Positions 33,968 to 45,162 of a stretch of 64,000 bases of DNA are shown one piece after another (within the stretch, counting starts at the first letter, position 1; each line of letters begins with the position of its first letter). The DNA is from Ctena decussata (taxonomy: Eukaryota > Mollusca > Bivalvia > Lucinida > Lucinidae): contig OZ022502.1 in NCBI GenBank assembly GCA_963989385.1, forward strand, positions 51,515,454-51,579,453. The letters are read 5' to 3'. The translations under genes were made by a program, and so were the position numbers. The notes under the pieces are model-generated. The model was not told the origin of the DNA, made no database searches, and saw only the letters and a list, made by a program, of their open reading frames with translations.

Positions 33968-34072
33968 CGTCAATACATTTACGACGCTTGTCTCCTCCAG
34001 ACATTAAACTGACGCAATGCCAATGGAATATTCATGTTACTCTGTCAAGAGCATGAGGTTACAGTTTCAGTT
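33968..34072 (+). repeat. Direct repeat, copy 1 (partner at 34637-34772)
   Basis: Shares ATTTACGACG, TTGTCTC, CCAGACATTAAACTGACGCA, CAATGGAATA and CATGAGGTTACAGTTTCA with 34637-34772, in the same orientation. A SINE family 1 copy lies between them. Confidence 0.65.
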
Positions 34073-34289
34073 TGCTATAATACCGTAGTGACCTGAAATA
34101 TTTGGATGAATGGGTGGAGGGATTTGGTATCGGACTAAGATTAAGACCAAAGCGCCTGAGCGAAAGAATGAATCCAGCTCAGCCACTTCGTAAAAGAGCA
34201 GTCTAACCATAGTCAGAATTAGGTGTTAGTAAAATCAACTTTAACAAATTCTAGAATTATTACAGAAAGTGATAGAGGCACCATCATCA

Positions 34290-34572
34290 AGTGGCTAGAG
34301 GAGCTCGTCAATTGTGCGTAAGGTCGCGCGCCTGAATCCCGCAACTGGCCAGCTAGGGCTTGTAAAACTCGTTTCTGTCAGTCCAGCAATAAATGGGCAC
34401 TGTTTTTTCGAACCCAGGAAACGTTTTAGGTAGCGAAAGGAGAGCGATGAGTTTCGTCTTTCATATACACTGCCAAAGGTATGGTAGACCGCTCACGCCC
34501 ACGACCCCCCCCCCCCCCCCCAGCCCCTCTTCACCGCCCCAAAATTTGCGGAAAGCCTTTACCTTTACAGGC
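34290..34572 (+). mobile_element. SINE family 1, copy 2, with C-run
   Basis: A diverged copy of 9240-9511. The head AAGTGGCTAGAGGAGCTCGT is followed by CAGCAATAAATGGGCACTG, CGAAAGGAGAGCGATGAG, a C-run at about 34506-34521 and the end GCCTTTACCTTTA. Confidence 0.7.
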
Positions 34573-34636
34573 ACTGAATAAGGTATCCCAAAGTTTTCAT
34601 TAATTACGGTGCTTCCTCGTCTATATGTGCCCTAAT

Positions 34637-34772
34637 TCTTCACCGCATTTACGACGATTGTCTCATAATTGTGTTATTCCAGACAGTAAACCGACGCAGG
34701 GACAATGGAATAGTCGTGTAGCAGCAACAAGATTGTCTGCCGAGTTCATGAGGCTACGGTTTCAGGACTGCA
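34637..34772 (+). repeat. Direct repeat, copy 2 (partner at 33968-34072)
   Basis: ATTTACGACGATTGTCTCAT, then CCAGACAGTAAACCGACGCA, GGACAATGGAATAGTCGTG and CATGAGGCTACGGTTTCA. It is about 30 bp longer than its partner because of internal indels. Confidence 0.65.
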
Positions 34773-34774
34773 GT

Positions 34775-36513
34775 TATACTAGAAATAGAATCTTCGCTTT
34801 GCAAAGAATAGCGACACCACTGGTCAAGGTACCTTAAGGTAGTCCTATACTGAATCACTCTGTGTTTTTATTTGTTAAAACAAGAGTTATTGTTCATGGT
34901 GAAATCGATCAACTGTGGAGTATATACATACACTAACAATGTCTACCGTAATCGGACAGATAGGTCTGTACAAACTGTGAAAACTGGGATCAGACTGTTC
35001 CTTAGGAAACAGAATGATCAAGGTCTTCACAGATGCCATTCCATCTGCACATTTTTGTAGGCTTTGCTCTATGATAGAACTGGAATAACAAGAAAATAAA
35101 TAGAGGGCAAGGGGATCGGCTGTGCTTGCTGCAGGTGCAGAATTGGGGCAGTCTGTTATGGGGATATTTTTTTAATTTAAACATTTTTTTTCTAGGAAAC
35201 AAAACGGTGAAATGTTCGAATTTTTTATTTGTTTTATTGTAACATACAATGTAAGTTTTATTTAAATAATATGTATTCGCATGCCTCATCGATTAAACAT
35301 GTTTTTTAAGAGGATTTTCATGAAATTCAATTCCTTGCATTTTTTAAAAATGTGAAAAATCTACTTATTATCAAGATAACTGCAATTTTTTATCACGTTA
35401 TTTCAAATATCATATACTGAAAGGATTTAAAAACTTCCACCCATTAAGTTTGAATATCTCATAAACAAATGCAGCTACGTCCATCGAAACTTTACAACAT
35501 ATATATTCTTATATACCTGATTATGTCCGTATCTCAAACTTGAAACTGTTCAACTGAATCGGTTAGGAATAAGCACGTGGTCCTAAGGTTTTCAGTGCAG
35601 TTTACAGATAGATGGATCACTTTATGTATTCTGATGACACATTTCTCGTACAATATCAAATTGAATTTTAAAAGTTTGAACTCGGTCTGTGGCTTTATTT
35701 GGCCTACCACGCCTAAATATGGCAAACAGGCGCAGAGTTTGGAGCCAGTTAAATGCTGAAATTTCAAAAAGTGACGTCGCGAGATATTTTTATGCGTTAA
35801 TTACGGCGATTTACAATCTCAGACGACGTGCACGGTTTACAGGAAACTCAAATGACCGTCAGTAAAGTAGCTAATCGGTATGAACTAATAGAGGTCAAGA
35901 CGTTTACTCACGTCGACGCCGTCTCCGTAATAGGTTTTACGTGACAGAGTCAACTAAAATGATAGTTGCAAACGAACGTGGATGACGTAACAATATGAAG
36001 ACAGCAAGAAATCGTCTAAAAGAGTGCTGCATAAGATAACGCCGTCATTGCCTTATGCGTTTCAGAACCGCAACGCTCTTTTCTGATGTCATTTAAGTAA
36101 ATGGGGCGAATAAACTGCGTAGTCTTTAAATTTGAGAAGTTTCAAGCATTTTATAGTAAAACATTAAAAACTGTCACAGGTTAAAGCGTCAGCAGCCAGC
36201 AATTAAAAGTGGAAGTTTTTAAATCCTTTCAGTATATATTACAGATTTTATGATTTGCAGAAATGAAAATGCATCCGTGTGCTAGAGATATGAATTTTAA
36301 TGGAAAATGTGTATAAAAGTATGTAGAAATACGAAATATTGTTTTGTAGGAAAACAAAACAGTGATTTTTTTTTCTTATCCAAATGTTATATAGCTCCTT
36401 GGGTTATTTAGATGGTATAATGATTTGAACGCCCCTTTAATATTTCTATTCCGTATCCATCTACCTTAACGTGATATGAAACATTTCATAATGAACAGCT
36501 CTGTCAATTTCTG
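34775..36513. other. No supported gene; locally CpG-dense stretch 35770-36110
   Basis: GTGACGTCGCGAGATATT, ACGACGTGCACGG and ACGTCGACGCCGTCTCCG lie close together, standing out against AT-rich surroundings. No open frame or core promoter pattern accompanies them. Near 34950-35020 there is a weak match to the GATCAG foldback family. Confidence 0.4.
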
Positions 36514-36640
36514 TTTTGCCTCCCTTGTCGATGGGGTCAACTCTTAATGGAAAGAATTTGCTCCTGTAGAAACAAATTCTTTCTTTAAAGAGTAATCAAT
36601 TTTTAGAAGAGTTTTGTTGCCCAGAAAAGAAAGAGGAAGT
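36514..36640 (+). repeat. Dispersed repeat (TTTGCCTCCCTT family)
   Basis: TTTTGCCTCCCTTGTCGATG, then GGGTCAACTCTTAATGGAAA, AATTTGCTCCTGTAGAAAC and GTTTTGTTGCCCAG. Weaker relatives occur at 19318-19432, 59985-60090, 60540-60680 and 62532-62635. No promoter or TIR was recognised. Confidence 0.45.
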
Positions 36641-37138
36641 CACAAAAGCTGTAAAAATGCCAGAAAAGCATGAAGGAGTACCCATTCGAACAATCAAATG
36701 TAAGATCAATCGACGGATCTGCATAACTTACCAGATTTGCTTTCCTCTGAAAGAATTCGTCTTAATGCATTTTCTGTACATACGGAGGGAATGACTTTGA
36801 TTAGAATACGCCGTTCGCAGTTGCTAAAATGATTTTGTCTTGGACTTGAGGTGCAAATAAAAATATCGTTCCAAAGGTACCTTTTTGGCATCACCAGGCT
36901 AGCCCAGTGATGCCGAACAAAGATCCCGAGGGTTGGATAATACTCCCATGACGGATTTCTATAAATAACAGCATTTGTTTTTGAACAATGCCCTTGCCAA
37001 ATGGCAGTAATTTATTAGCATGTAATTCGTTTCTGAGGCCATGAACGACCAACGTGCAGTTGTCTTCGTTGACCTCGCTCTTAGCAAAATGTAAAGTGAT
37101 TTTTGATGTCTTCTAGACGTCATCGTCAGAACAATAAA

Positions 37139-37165
37139 GGGTGATTTAAAAAAAAAAAATGAGTC
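37139..37165 (+). repeat. Left inverted-repeat end flanking the LINE pair
   Basis: GGGTGATTT, a run of 12 A, then TGAGTC. It is the inverted counterpart of 42947-42969, which has 8 A. The following AAAAGTGTGACATT is also found inverted near 42764-42780. It may mark the end of a DNA element into which both LINEs inserted. Confidence 0.6.
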
Positions 37166-37472
37166 AAAAGTGTGACATTAGGGGTCTGTTCACCCTCCCT
37201 GATATTTTATAAAGTAAAAAGATGCAAAACTGCTGAACTAGCATTCACATGATAGCCAGATAATTTTTGCACATGGAGATCTAAATTTTTATCATTTTGG
37301 TCAAGTAGCTCAAGAGTTATGACCCAAAATGTGAAAAAAACACACATTTTATTTGTCCCGAGTGTAACAAAACTTCTGATGCATATTATTTTTAGGTCTT
37401 TGAAAGGAAATAGCTGATTGTGGTATTTAAACAATTATATCAATATGAGGGGTAAAAATTATTGACTTCTAT

Positions 37473-39770
37473 TTGTTGCAGAAATTTGACAAATTTAGCC
37501 AGATTTGTTACACTCGGGACATTTTAAGAAATAAGGCTGCAAAATCTGGTAGTAACCACGATTGGCAAAATTATAAGAAAATAAGAAATAAAGTTAATAA
37601 TTTAAAAACTCATGCAAAAGAACAGTTTTATAACAATATTGAAACGACTATTATTGAAGCAAAGAATACTAATCCAAAACAGTACTGGAAACTCGTTAAA
37701 TATTTTGTAAAATCAAATAAAGGTGCTGAAGTAATACCGCCACTTAAAACTATTTCTGATTCTGGAGAAGAAGTTTACTCTTTTTCAGATCTTGAAAAAG
37801 CTAACACGTTAAATGACTATTTCGAATCAATTTCTAATATTAATGAAGCTAATACTGAACTCCCTAATTTCGTTCCAAAAACAGCTAATTCTTTAGATAA
37901 CATTCACATAGAAGAGTCGGAAATTAAAGACATTATTAGAGTTCTTGAAGTAAATAAGGCCTGTGGTCATGATCTGATCAGTCATAAAATGCTTAAAATG
38001 ACTTGCGACACTGTTGTCAAACCTTTACATATTTTGATAAATAAATCTCTTGCTGAATGTACATTTCCGTCCCTATGGAAAGAGGCCATTGTAATGCCTT
38101 TATTTAAAAAAGGGTCATCGGATACACCCTCTAATTATAGACCAATTTCATTGATTAGCACAGTTGGGAAATTAATGGAACGAGTTGTTTACAAACACTT
38201 ATTTAACTTTTTTAACAGTAACAATCTTATCTTTAAATTGCAGTCTGGATTTTTACCAGGCCATTCCTCAGTATTCCAACTTATTGACATCTATAATCAA
38301 ATTTGTCAAAGTTTTGACTCTAAACAGTATACATGCATGGTCTTTTGTGATATATCAATAGCCTTTGACAGGGTATGGCATAAAGGCCTTCTTTTCAAAT
38401 TAGAACAAAATGGTATTAAAGGGGATCTTTTAAAATGGATTTCAGACTATCTTTCCGGAAGAAGTCAAAAAGTCTTTGTAGGGTCATCAATGTCAGACTC
38501 TAAAATGTTATCTGCAGGGGTTCCACAAGGTTCTGTACTTGGGCCTTTGCTATTCTTGATCTATGTAAATGATATCGTGGAACATTTGGTAAGCATAAGT
38601 CGTCTCTTTGCTGATGATACATCTTTATCGTTCACATCACCTAATATACATGATATTGAAGGAATCCTGAATCATGACTTGAGAATTATTACAGTTTGGG
38701 CAAAACAGTGGTTAGTAGATTTCAACCCAAACAAAACAGAAGCTATTTTATTTTGTACTACTAATGTAAATAATCCAAAACTTTACTTTGATCAAGTTCC
38801 TGTTAATTTTGTAGATGATCATAAACATTTAGGACTTACTCTCAGTCATGATGGTAAATGGCATACCCATATCAACAATATTTTAACGTCTGCTGCAAAA
38901 ATGTTAGGAGTTATGCGAAGTTTGAAGTTTAAGCTAAATCGTAAAACACTGAATCAGCTTTATTTTTCATACTTGAGGCCTCTGGTCTAGTACGCATCTA
39001 TCGTATGGGATGGCTGCACAATGTATGAGAAAGAACGACTTGAACGATTTCAATATGAAGCTGCTCGAATAGTCACCGGGTTAACCCGCTCAGTTTCAAT
39101 AGACAACTTAATGAGCGAAATCGGGTGGCTACCTTTGTCTGACCGTCGTCAGTTTCAGAAGTTAGTTACCATGTATAAAATTTTTAATGGTACTGCCCCG
39201 GAATATCTGTGTAGCCTATTGCCTCCTCTTGTTACTGAAAGAACTGTTTACAACTTAAGAAACGCCGAAAATATAAGTATTATGAATAGAAGAACTGAAT
39301 TATTTGCAAAATCTTTTATTCCTTCTGGTACACTCTTGTGGAACAATTTACCTCTTGAAATTCGATCTGAAACTTCAGTGAATTCATTTAAACTTAAACT
39401 AAAACAGCATATTTATATTTCTCCGCAAATTCCCAAATTTTTCATCCAGGGTAAGAGAACTGAATCTGTATTCCACTGTCGAATAAGGAACAAATGTAGC
39501 AACCTTAACAACGACCTTTATCAAAACCATCTAAAAGATTCTCCTCTTTGTGACTGTGGGATCAGTATTGAAGATGCTGAACATTATTTCTTTAGATGTG
39601 AAAGGTATAGTAATGAAAGAGTGACCTTATTTCGCGCGACTAGAAAATTTCATACTCTAGGAGTTCGTTTCATATTATATGGTTCTGATGCATTTTCCGA
39701 AAAAGATAATGTTATCTTCTTCGGTCACGTGCACCAGTATATCAAAAATACAAAACGTTTTACTAGTTAA
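37473..39770 (+). pseudogene. LINE-1: non-LTR retrotransposon reverse transcriptase, one in-frame stop
   Basis: A single frame runs from 37473 to 39770 (~765 codons) except for one TAG at 38988-38990. Residues are numbered from the ATG at 37473. Recognisable parts are the pre-RT region (about 20-120), NYRPISL (221-227), FCDISIAFD (291-299, catalytic Asp 293), GVPQGSVLGPLLF (349-361) and the FADD box (379-382). After the stop the same frame continues with YASIVWDGC, AARIVTG, LLWNNLP and a C-terminal Cys/His cluster (CDCG...AEHYFFRC). The last resembles the zinc knuckle-like tail of Jockey/CR1-type elements. The AP endonuclease domain is absent, so the copy is 5'-truncated. Met 37473 is probably host-derived sequence fused to the truncated frame. 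FCDISxAFD has Ile where Lys is usual. The enzyme would have performed target-primed reverse transcription. Confidence 0.9.
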
Positions 39771-40400
39771 TCTGTCACATAAACCTGGCTGCTCCTCAGT
39801 AACTTAAAGACATGCTTATCTTCCAGGATAATATCAGGTATATATCTAATGATCTGAATGTAATTATATATTTTTTTTTCAGCTGAATGAAGCTTCAAGA
39901 AACCTGAGTGTATTTAGTAATAGAAGAATCGTTTCGAGGGCACAGAAGGGCCAGTTTCCCACCCCATCCCTACCCACCTGTCCCCACCTACTCATCTTTC
40001 TCTTATGAGTTGGCCTGCCAGTAACCTCATGTTCCTACAGTTTTAGTGTTCTGGTCCTGATGGGATTTGTCAGCTCTTATTAAAGTTTTCTTGATTTAAC
40101 ACTTACTATATCATATAATAGCTGTTACTGTTATCTGGCTGGATGCTGCTTGATGCATTAGTTGTTGCTTTTTTTTTTCACTTTTTTTTACTTCTTTACA
40201 CTTCATAGCCATCCCATTGTGTGTTTACGTTATATAGAATTCACACCTTACTTTAATGTGTGTATTAATCTTCATATCATTGCCTATAACTTTGTATTTT
40301 ACATATGTACGGGGAGGGCCGTAATTAATGTTGTTAGAACTTGTGGCCCAACCCAATTGCTGTACAGATTATTTGGCAATAAAATATGTTTAAACTAAAC
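37515..40400 (+). mobile_element. LINE-1 insertion, 5'-truncated, with 3' UTR
   Basis: The element spans the truncated reverse transcriptase plus a ~630-bp 3' UTR (39771-40400). The UTR ends GCAATAAAATATG, then TTTAAACTAAAC, with AATAAA at 40378-40383 and no long poly(A). LINE-2 ends identically but for one base, which defines the family's 3' end. GAGGGCCGTAATTAATGTTG in the UTR is related to AGAGGACTATATAATGTTG in LINE-2. The left edge is approximate. Confidence 0.8.
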
Positions 40401-40492
40401 ATTTTTGCACCAAATCTTATTCAAGTGCACACCATGCATGCAATATCAAAATTATGTTGATCGGAAGGCCCAATAATGTAACTTTTAATTAA

Positions 40493-42456
40493 ATGATAAA
40501 ACATATATTTAAAAACAGTCATGATAAGCCATGGTTTACATCCGAACTAAGGTACAATATTCGTTTGCGAGACAGGCTAAGAAAGCATGCATTTAAAACG
40601 TCTAATGATATTGACAAAATTCGTTATAAAACCCAAAGAAACCGTGTTAACAACATGAAAAAATATGCCAAAGAAAACTATAACAGTAACTTAGAAATTA
40701 TTATATCGAATAAGGATAATGGAAACAAAACTTTTTGGCAAGTTATGGGGCGGTTTATGGGTAAAAATAATAATTCGACCACCATTCCACCATTACGCAT
40801 ATCAGGCAACAACTATGCTTTTACAAATAAGGAGAAAGCCGTGTGTTTAAACGATTTCTTCTGTTCTATTTCCTCTGTTGACGACAGTGCTAATGTTTTA
40901 CCGAATTTTGGAAACAAAACTGATTCTGTTCTTTCTAATATACCTATTTCTCTAACAGATGTTAAAGATATCCTAAGTTCACTTATAGTAAACAAAGCGA
41001 GCGGTCCAGATGGAATAAGTCACATGTTGAAAAATACTTGTAATACTATAGCTAAACCGTTAAGCATGCTTTTCAATATTTCCATTCAGCAAAAAATATA
41101 TCCTAATAGCTGGAAGTCAGCAGTCGTCATGCCTATTTTCAAAAAAGGTGATAAATCTGAAGCAAGTAACTATAGACCAATTTCATTAATAAGCTGTGTA
41201 GGAAAAACTTTTGAACGAATAGTATTTAAAAATGTATACAATCATTTGATAGCGATACATAAACGACATATCCGATGACTTGACTGGTATGACTCGTTTA
41301 TTTGCCGATGATACTTCCCTGAGTTTTTCGTCTATTAATCCTCTTGAAATCGAAAGGGTATTGAACGAAGACTTAACAAAACTTAGTGCTTGGGCAAAAA
41401 GATGGCTTATAACGTTCAATGCTCAAAAAACGGAAATAATGGTAATTTCAAATACATATAATGGTCATAATATCGAACTGATAATGGATAATACCGTTTT
41501 GCAAATAGTCAACGTACATAAACATCTCGGTGTTGTACTATCGTCAAATAACAAATGGACTAGTCATATTGATACAATAATTCAATCAGCGTCCAAACAG
41601 ATCTCCTTTCTTAGAAAACTTAAATATAAATTTTCAAAAAACTCATTAAAATAAAATTTATTGCACATATATAAGACCTCTTCTTGAATATGCAAGTGAG
41701 GTATGGGACGGATGTAACCAGACTGACGCAGACAGACTCGAAAAAATACAGCTAAACGCAGCGAGAATTGTAACCGGCTTACCAATATTTTCTTCATTAG
41801 CATCTCTCTATTTCGAAACTGGATGGGAAACATTAGCAGATCGACGGAAAAGTAAAAAACTTAATCTTATGTATAAAATGGTTAATAATGACTCTCCATC
41901 CTACTTGTTAGATCTCCTCCCTAATAGAATTCATGAAACATCTAATTACAACTTAAGGAGTGGAGAAAATTTTGAAGTACCTTTCTCGCGCTTATGTTCA
42001 TATGAAACTTCTTTCATTCCGTCTACTTTAAAACTATGGAATGAATTAGATATTGATATTCGGAGCTGTGCGACTTTATCTGCATTTAAGACTAAACTTC
42101 GTAAACAAATAAACAAAGTAAATGATTTTTTATCAGTTGGCGATAGGAAATATAGTATCATACTAACTAGAATACGACACAATTGCAGTAGCCTAAAAGC
42201 AGATTTGCACAGAATAAACATTGTTCCAAATTCAGTATGTGCTTGTGGGACTGATGTTGAAAATGCTGAGCATTACTTCTTTTCCTGCACACTATATGAT
42301 AATCAACGCGATAGTTTATCGGCGACTCTAAATTTCATTCCGTTCGTTAACTTAGATTTATTATTGAATGGTGGATCAGAGCTTAGTTACGACCTCAATA
42401 AAACAGTTATACTTGCTGCCTTAAAATATATCAAAGATACTCGCAGGTTCACATGA
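40493..42456 (+). pseudogene. LINE-2: reverse transcriptase with internal deletion and frameshift
   Basis: Three frames make up one decayed protein. First, 40493-41278 (261 codons) has KPWFTSELR and the pre-RT region through NYRPISLIS, then HLIAIHKR. Second, from about 41262 in another frame, YINDISDDL and FADDTSLSF continue to 41654. Third, from about 41662, YIRPLLEYASEVWDG and AARIVTG lead to a Cys/His tail (CACG...AEHYFFSC) ending at 42456. Compared with LINE-1, about 120 codons (~360 bp) are missing between 'YNHL' and 'YINDI'. These include the catalytic FxDIxxAFD and GVPQGSVLGP motifs. The copy is dead. It is the same family as LINE-1 but clearly diverged. Confidence 0.9.
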
Positions 42457-42717
42457 GCTGATATCCTAATTTCATCCGTATTAAATTCCATGTTACCTGT
42501 TAGTTTAAAGAAAGTAGCTTTTATGTGGAACAGAGCATTGTTGAATGTTACGGAGTAGTAATAATAAAAATGTATTTCCGTTCAAAAAAAGTATCATATT
42601 TACCATTGTACCATTTGTAGATTACTTGTCACATTTAGGGAGAGGACTATATAATGTTGTGTATAACTTGTGTCCAATCCCTTTGTCTTTTTGCAATAAA
42701 ATATGTTTAATCTAAAC
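42457..42717 (+). other. LINE-2 3' UTR and 3' end
   Basis: The UTR ends GCAATAAAATATG, then TTTAATCTAAAC, with AATAAA at 42695-42700. It matches the LINE-1 3' end apart from A to T in the terminal motif. No poly(A) tail follows. Confidence 0.75.
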
Positions 42718-42946
42718 AGTCATTTTAACCATGCATAGAGGTAAAGATACAATTTTAGTAAAAATGTCACACTTTTTGCGTTACACTCAGGACAAAATTG
42801 ACCCTTTTGTGAGCCATCATTTTGTAAGTATTTAAGCTATGAAAGTAAAACCTTGCACCACTCTTAAGATCATTGCAATGCATACTCTGATGATAAATAA
42901 AATGTACAAAAAGCTTTCTTTCATCAGATATCAAGCAAATGAAAAA

Positions 42947-42969
42947 GACTCATTTTTTTTAAATCACCC
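42947..42969 (-). repeat. Right inverted-repeat end flanking the LINE pair
   Basis: GACTCATTTTTTTTAAATCA followed by CCC, the inverted match of 37139-37165. No convincing target duplication is visible outside the pair (AATAAA left, AAAAGTC right). Confidence 0.6.
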
Positions 42970-45076
42970 AAAAGTCTTAAAGATGCAGATACGCAACATC
43001 ACATACAACTATGACAGTGATTATTCGTGATACTTTTTCCTTTATCTAGCCCTGTCTAACAAGAATAGCTTTCACAAAAAGTTAGGTCCACCCTTAGCAA
43101 CCATTAATAGTGATGCTTATCAAATGCACCATTATAACCACCAAACTCTAGAATAAAACGAATGTTTATATTTAGAAAGCCGGCTCTAGGGTCTCCAGTA
43201 GTGAGTTTCAAGCACAGGTGCGGGGTACGTGGTGGGCGACCAATACGCTTATAATAGGTAGGATAAATGCAAAAAAAAAGCACTTCATAAGTATTGTTGT
43301 AAAGTGTTGACTTACATGTATTAAGCGGCTACTAAAAAGACCAAGACGCAATAGCCTATCTTAAATGATCTATAACTAGAAAAAATCCAAGAATCAGACT
43401 TCAATATAACTCAACTACCAAATATCAACAACTTGGGGATAACCAGTTCTATCCGGTATTTATTCCTAATGCTTACCGTGTAGTATGTGAAGTCCCAGTA
43501 GCTCAGATCAGTAGTAGCTGGCCAGGTAAGCTAGTTATCAGACGAATCCTGCAATCTTTTCAACTGGAAACGGGGTTCCACTGCACACAGCTTTCATTAA
43601 CACCCTTCCATGGCTGAAATACTGATGAAAAGGCAAACAACAACAGCAAGTCATCTATTCGTACCGTTTTGAATATTGAAGTATTTGGCGGTCTCGTAGA
43701 TCATATGCGGTATTTCATATAACCGCTCATATACCCCCATGGGGATAGACAATAAAATGTATAAAATAAGCTTTTCAAACACCAGAAACTATATTTGGTA
43801 TGCAAGACCAGTTTTTATATTACAACCAAAGAATAATCTATGGATGACAGGCTACATTTGTACAATAAAAGGTATATAAGGAGACTGGTTGGTTTAATAA
43901 TTTACTCGAACAATTTGGTGCTGGTGGCGTTTATTTGTCTTCTGAGAAATATTTACCATAATCCGACAGCAAACAAGATAGTCTCCATTTTGGTGCTGTT
44001 TGATCGCAGATAGACTAGACTACTTATTTTCGATGTTTCTTATCGAGTTACGATATGTTTTTACTTAAACCGTTTATGTATACTTGAATTCCCAAACACA
44101 TCAACCACATAAAAGATTCATAAGCCGGACTAATTTAAGCCGGATATCTAGCAAAGTGATAAGAATATCGGACTGCGAAAATGTCTATGAATAAATTCTC
44201 AAGAAAATTCTGAGCCCAATTTATTTATAGAAGAATCGTCAAAGTACCCAGATCGTACGTCCTAACTATAGAAAAAATGTCCAATCCTAATTTTTTATAT
44301 ACGCAAACAAAACATGGATCCCAAAACAGAGGTGTGATCAGGTGCTCACAAGTAGTAAGCATCACGCGCCTATTATAATACGTCCGTCATGTCTATCGAT
44401 CTGAGGGATGAGTGAAAAAGAAAGTCCGGTTACTGACAGTCATAGTTTCGGCTGTGGCTATTAAATCGGAAATAAGTTTAGAAACGGTCACATTGTATGG
44501 ATCAACGAGATCAGTGTCGTTTCTGTGGAACTTTCTAGGACCCTAGTTTTGAAACGCTTCATCGTCCAGAGAAGCTAACAGGAAGTAAAGAAATTAAATT
44601 CTTCTTTGTAAAAATGGTGGAGAAACATGGCTATGTACCCATTGCATCTAAAAAAGACGTCCTTCCTTTGCCTGACCACGATAGGAGAAAAACAAAATAT
44701 TTAGGAAATATTTGACAGGCGTCATATACGTGCAAATTACATGTAGCGGACGCAATGTGCGAATGAATGAAGGCAGCTTATGATAAGCCAGAGTTGTAAT
44801 ATCCGGACAAAATAACTGTAATTGAACTTGTCAAAAAATCTGTGCAATGTCTAATCAGGATGAAGTTAAGTCTGGGTACATCACGGAATCCGTTGTTTAA
44901 TCAAACCTCTCTTATTAATTATTTATTGCCAGTAATCAGGCATTATCCGTAACATGGGTTCCTCTTCTGCCAACTTATCGCAAAAATTCTAAAAATTAGG
45001 ACACATAAAATAATTACCGTATTGTCCTAAGAAGGAACAGTCTGATTCTATTTGCTCTAATTCGTCCAAACCAATG
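42970..45076. other. No supported gene apart from a doubtful frame at 44497
   Basis: AT-rich DNA with a small number of short frames. A possible degenerate exon at 44497-44715 is listed separately. No repeats shared with the rest of the window were recognised, so this may be one of the few single-copy stretches. Confidence 0.45.
44497..44715 (+). pseudogene. Possible degenerate coding segment with CxxC, one in-frame stop
   Basis: From ATG 44497 the frame reads MDQRDQCRFCGTF, a TAG at 44536-44538, then DPSFETLHRPEKLTG, KEIKFFFVKMVEKHGYVP and LPLPDHDRRKTKYLGNI, to TGA at 44713-44715. Residue composition looks protein-like, unlike the surrounding frames, and CRFC could be half of a zinc site. 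Alternatively TTTCTAG at 44532-44538 is a splice acceptor and only the second part is exon. I recognise no family. It could also be chance. Confidence 0.25.
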
Positions 45077-45162
45077 CAGATCAAATTGCAAACAGTGTAG
45101 ATCCCGATCAGACTGCTCATATGGAGCAGTCTGATCGGGGTCTATACTGTTTGCTCAGAACT
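45077..45162. repeat. Foldback repeat (TGTAGATCC family), best copy
   Basis: GCAAACAGTGTAGATCCCGA, then TCAGACTGCTC-ATAT-GGAGCAGTCTGA, then TCGGGGTCTATACTGTTTGC: arms of about 40 bp, nearly perfect. Just downstream a second small palindrome, GTGCCAATTCTAGGAATTGG, then CAC, lies at about 45169-45191. Confidence 0.85.

Noticed and set aside
35770..36110. CpG-rich promoter
   Set aside because: Local CpG density is noticeable, but there is no adjacent open frame, core promoter pattern or transcript evidence.
37473..42717. Tandem retroviral or LTR element
   Set aside because: No long terminal repeats, protease or integrase motifs. RT motifs and the shared 3' end fit a non-LTR element.
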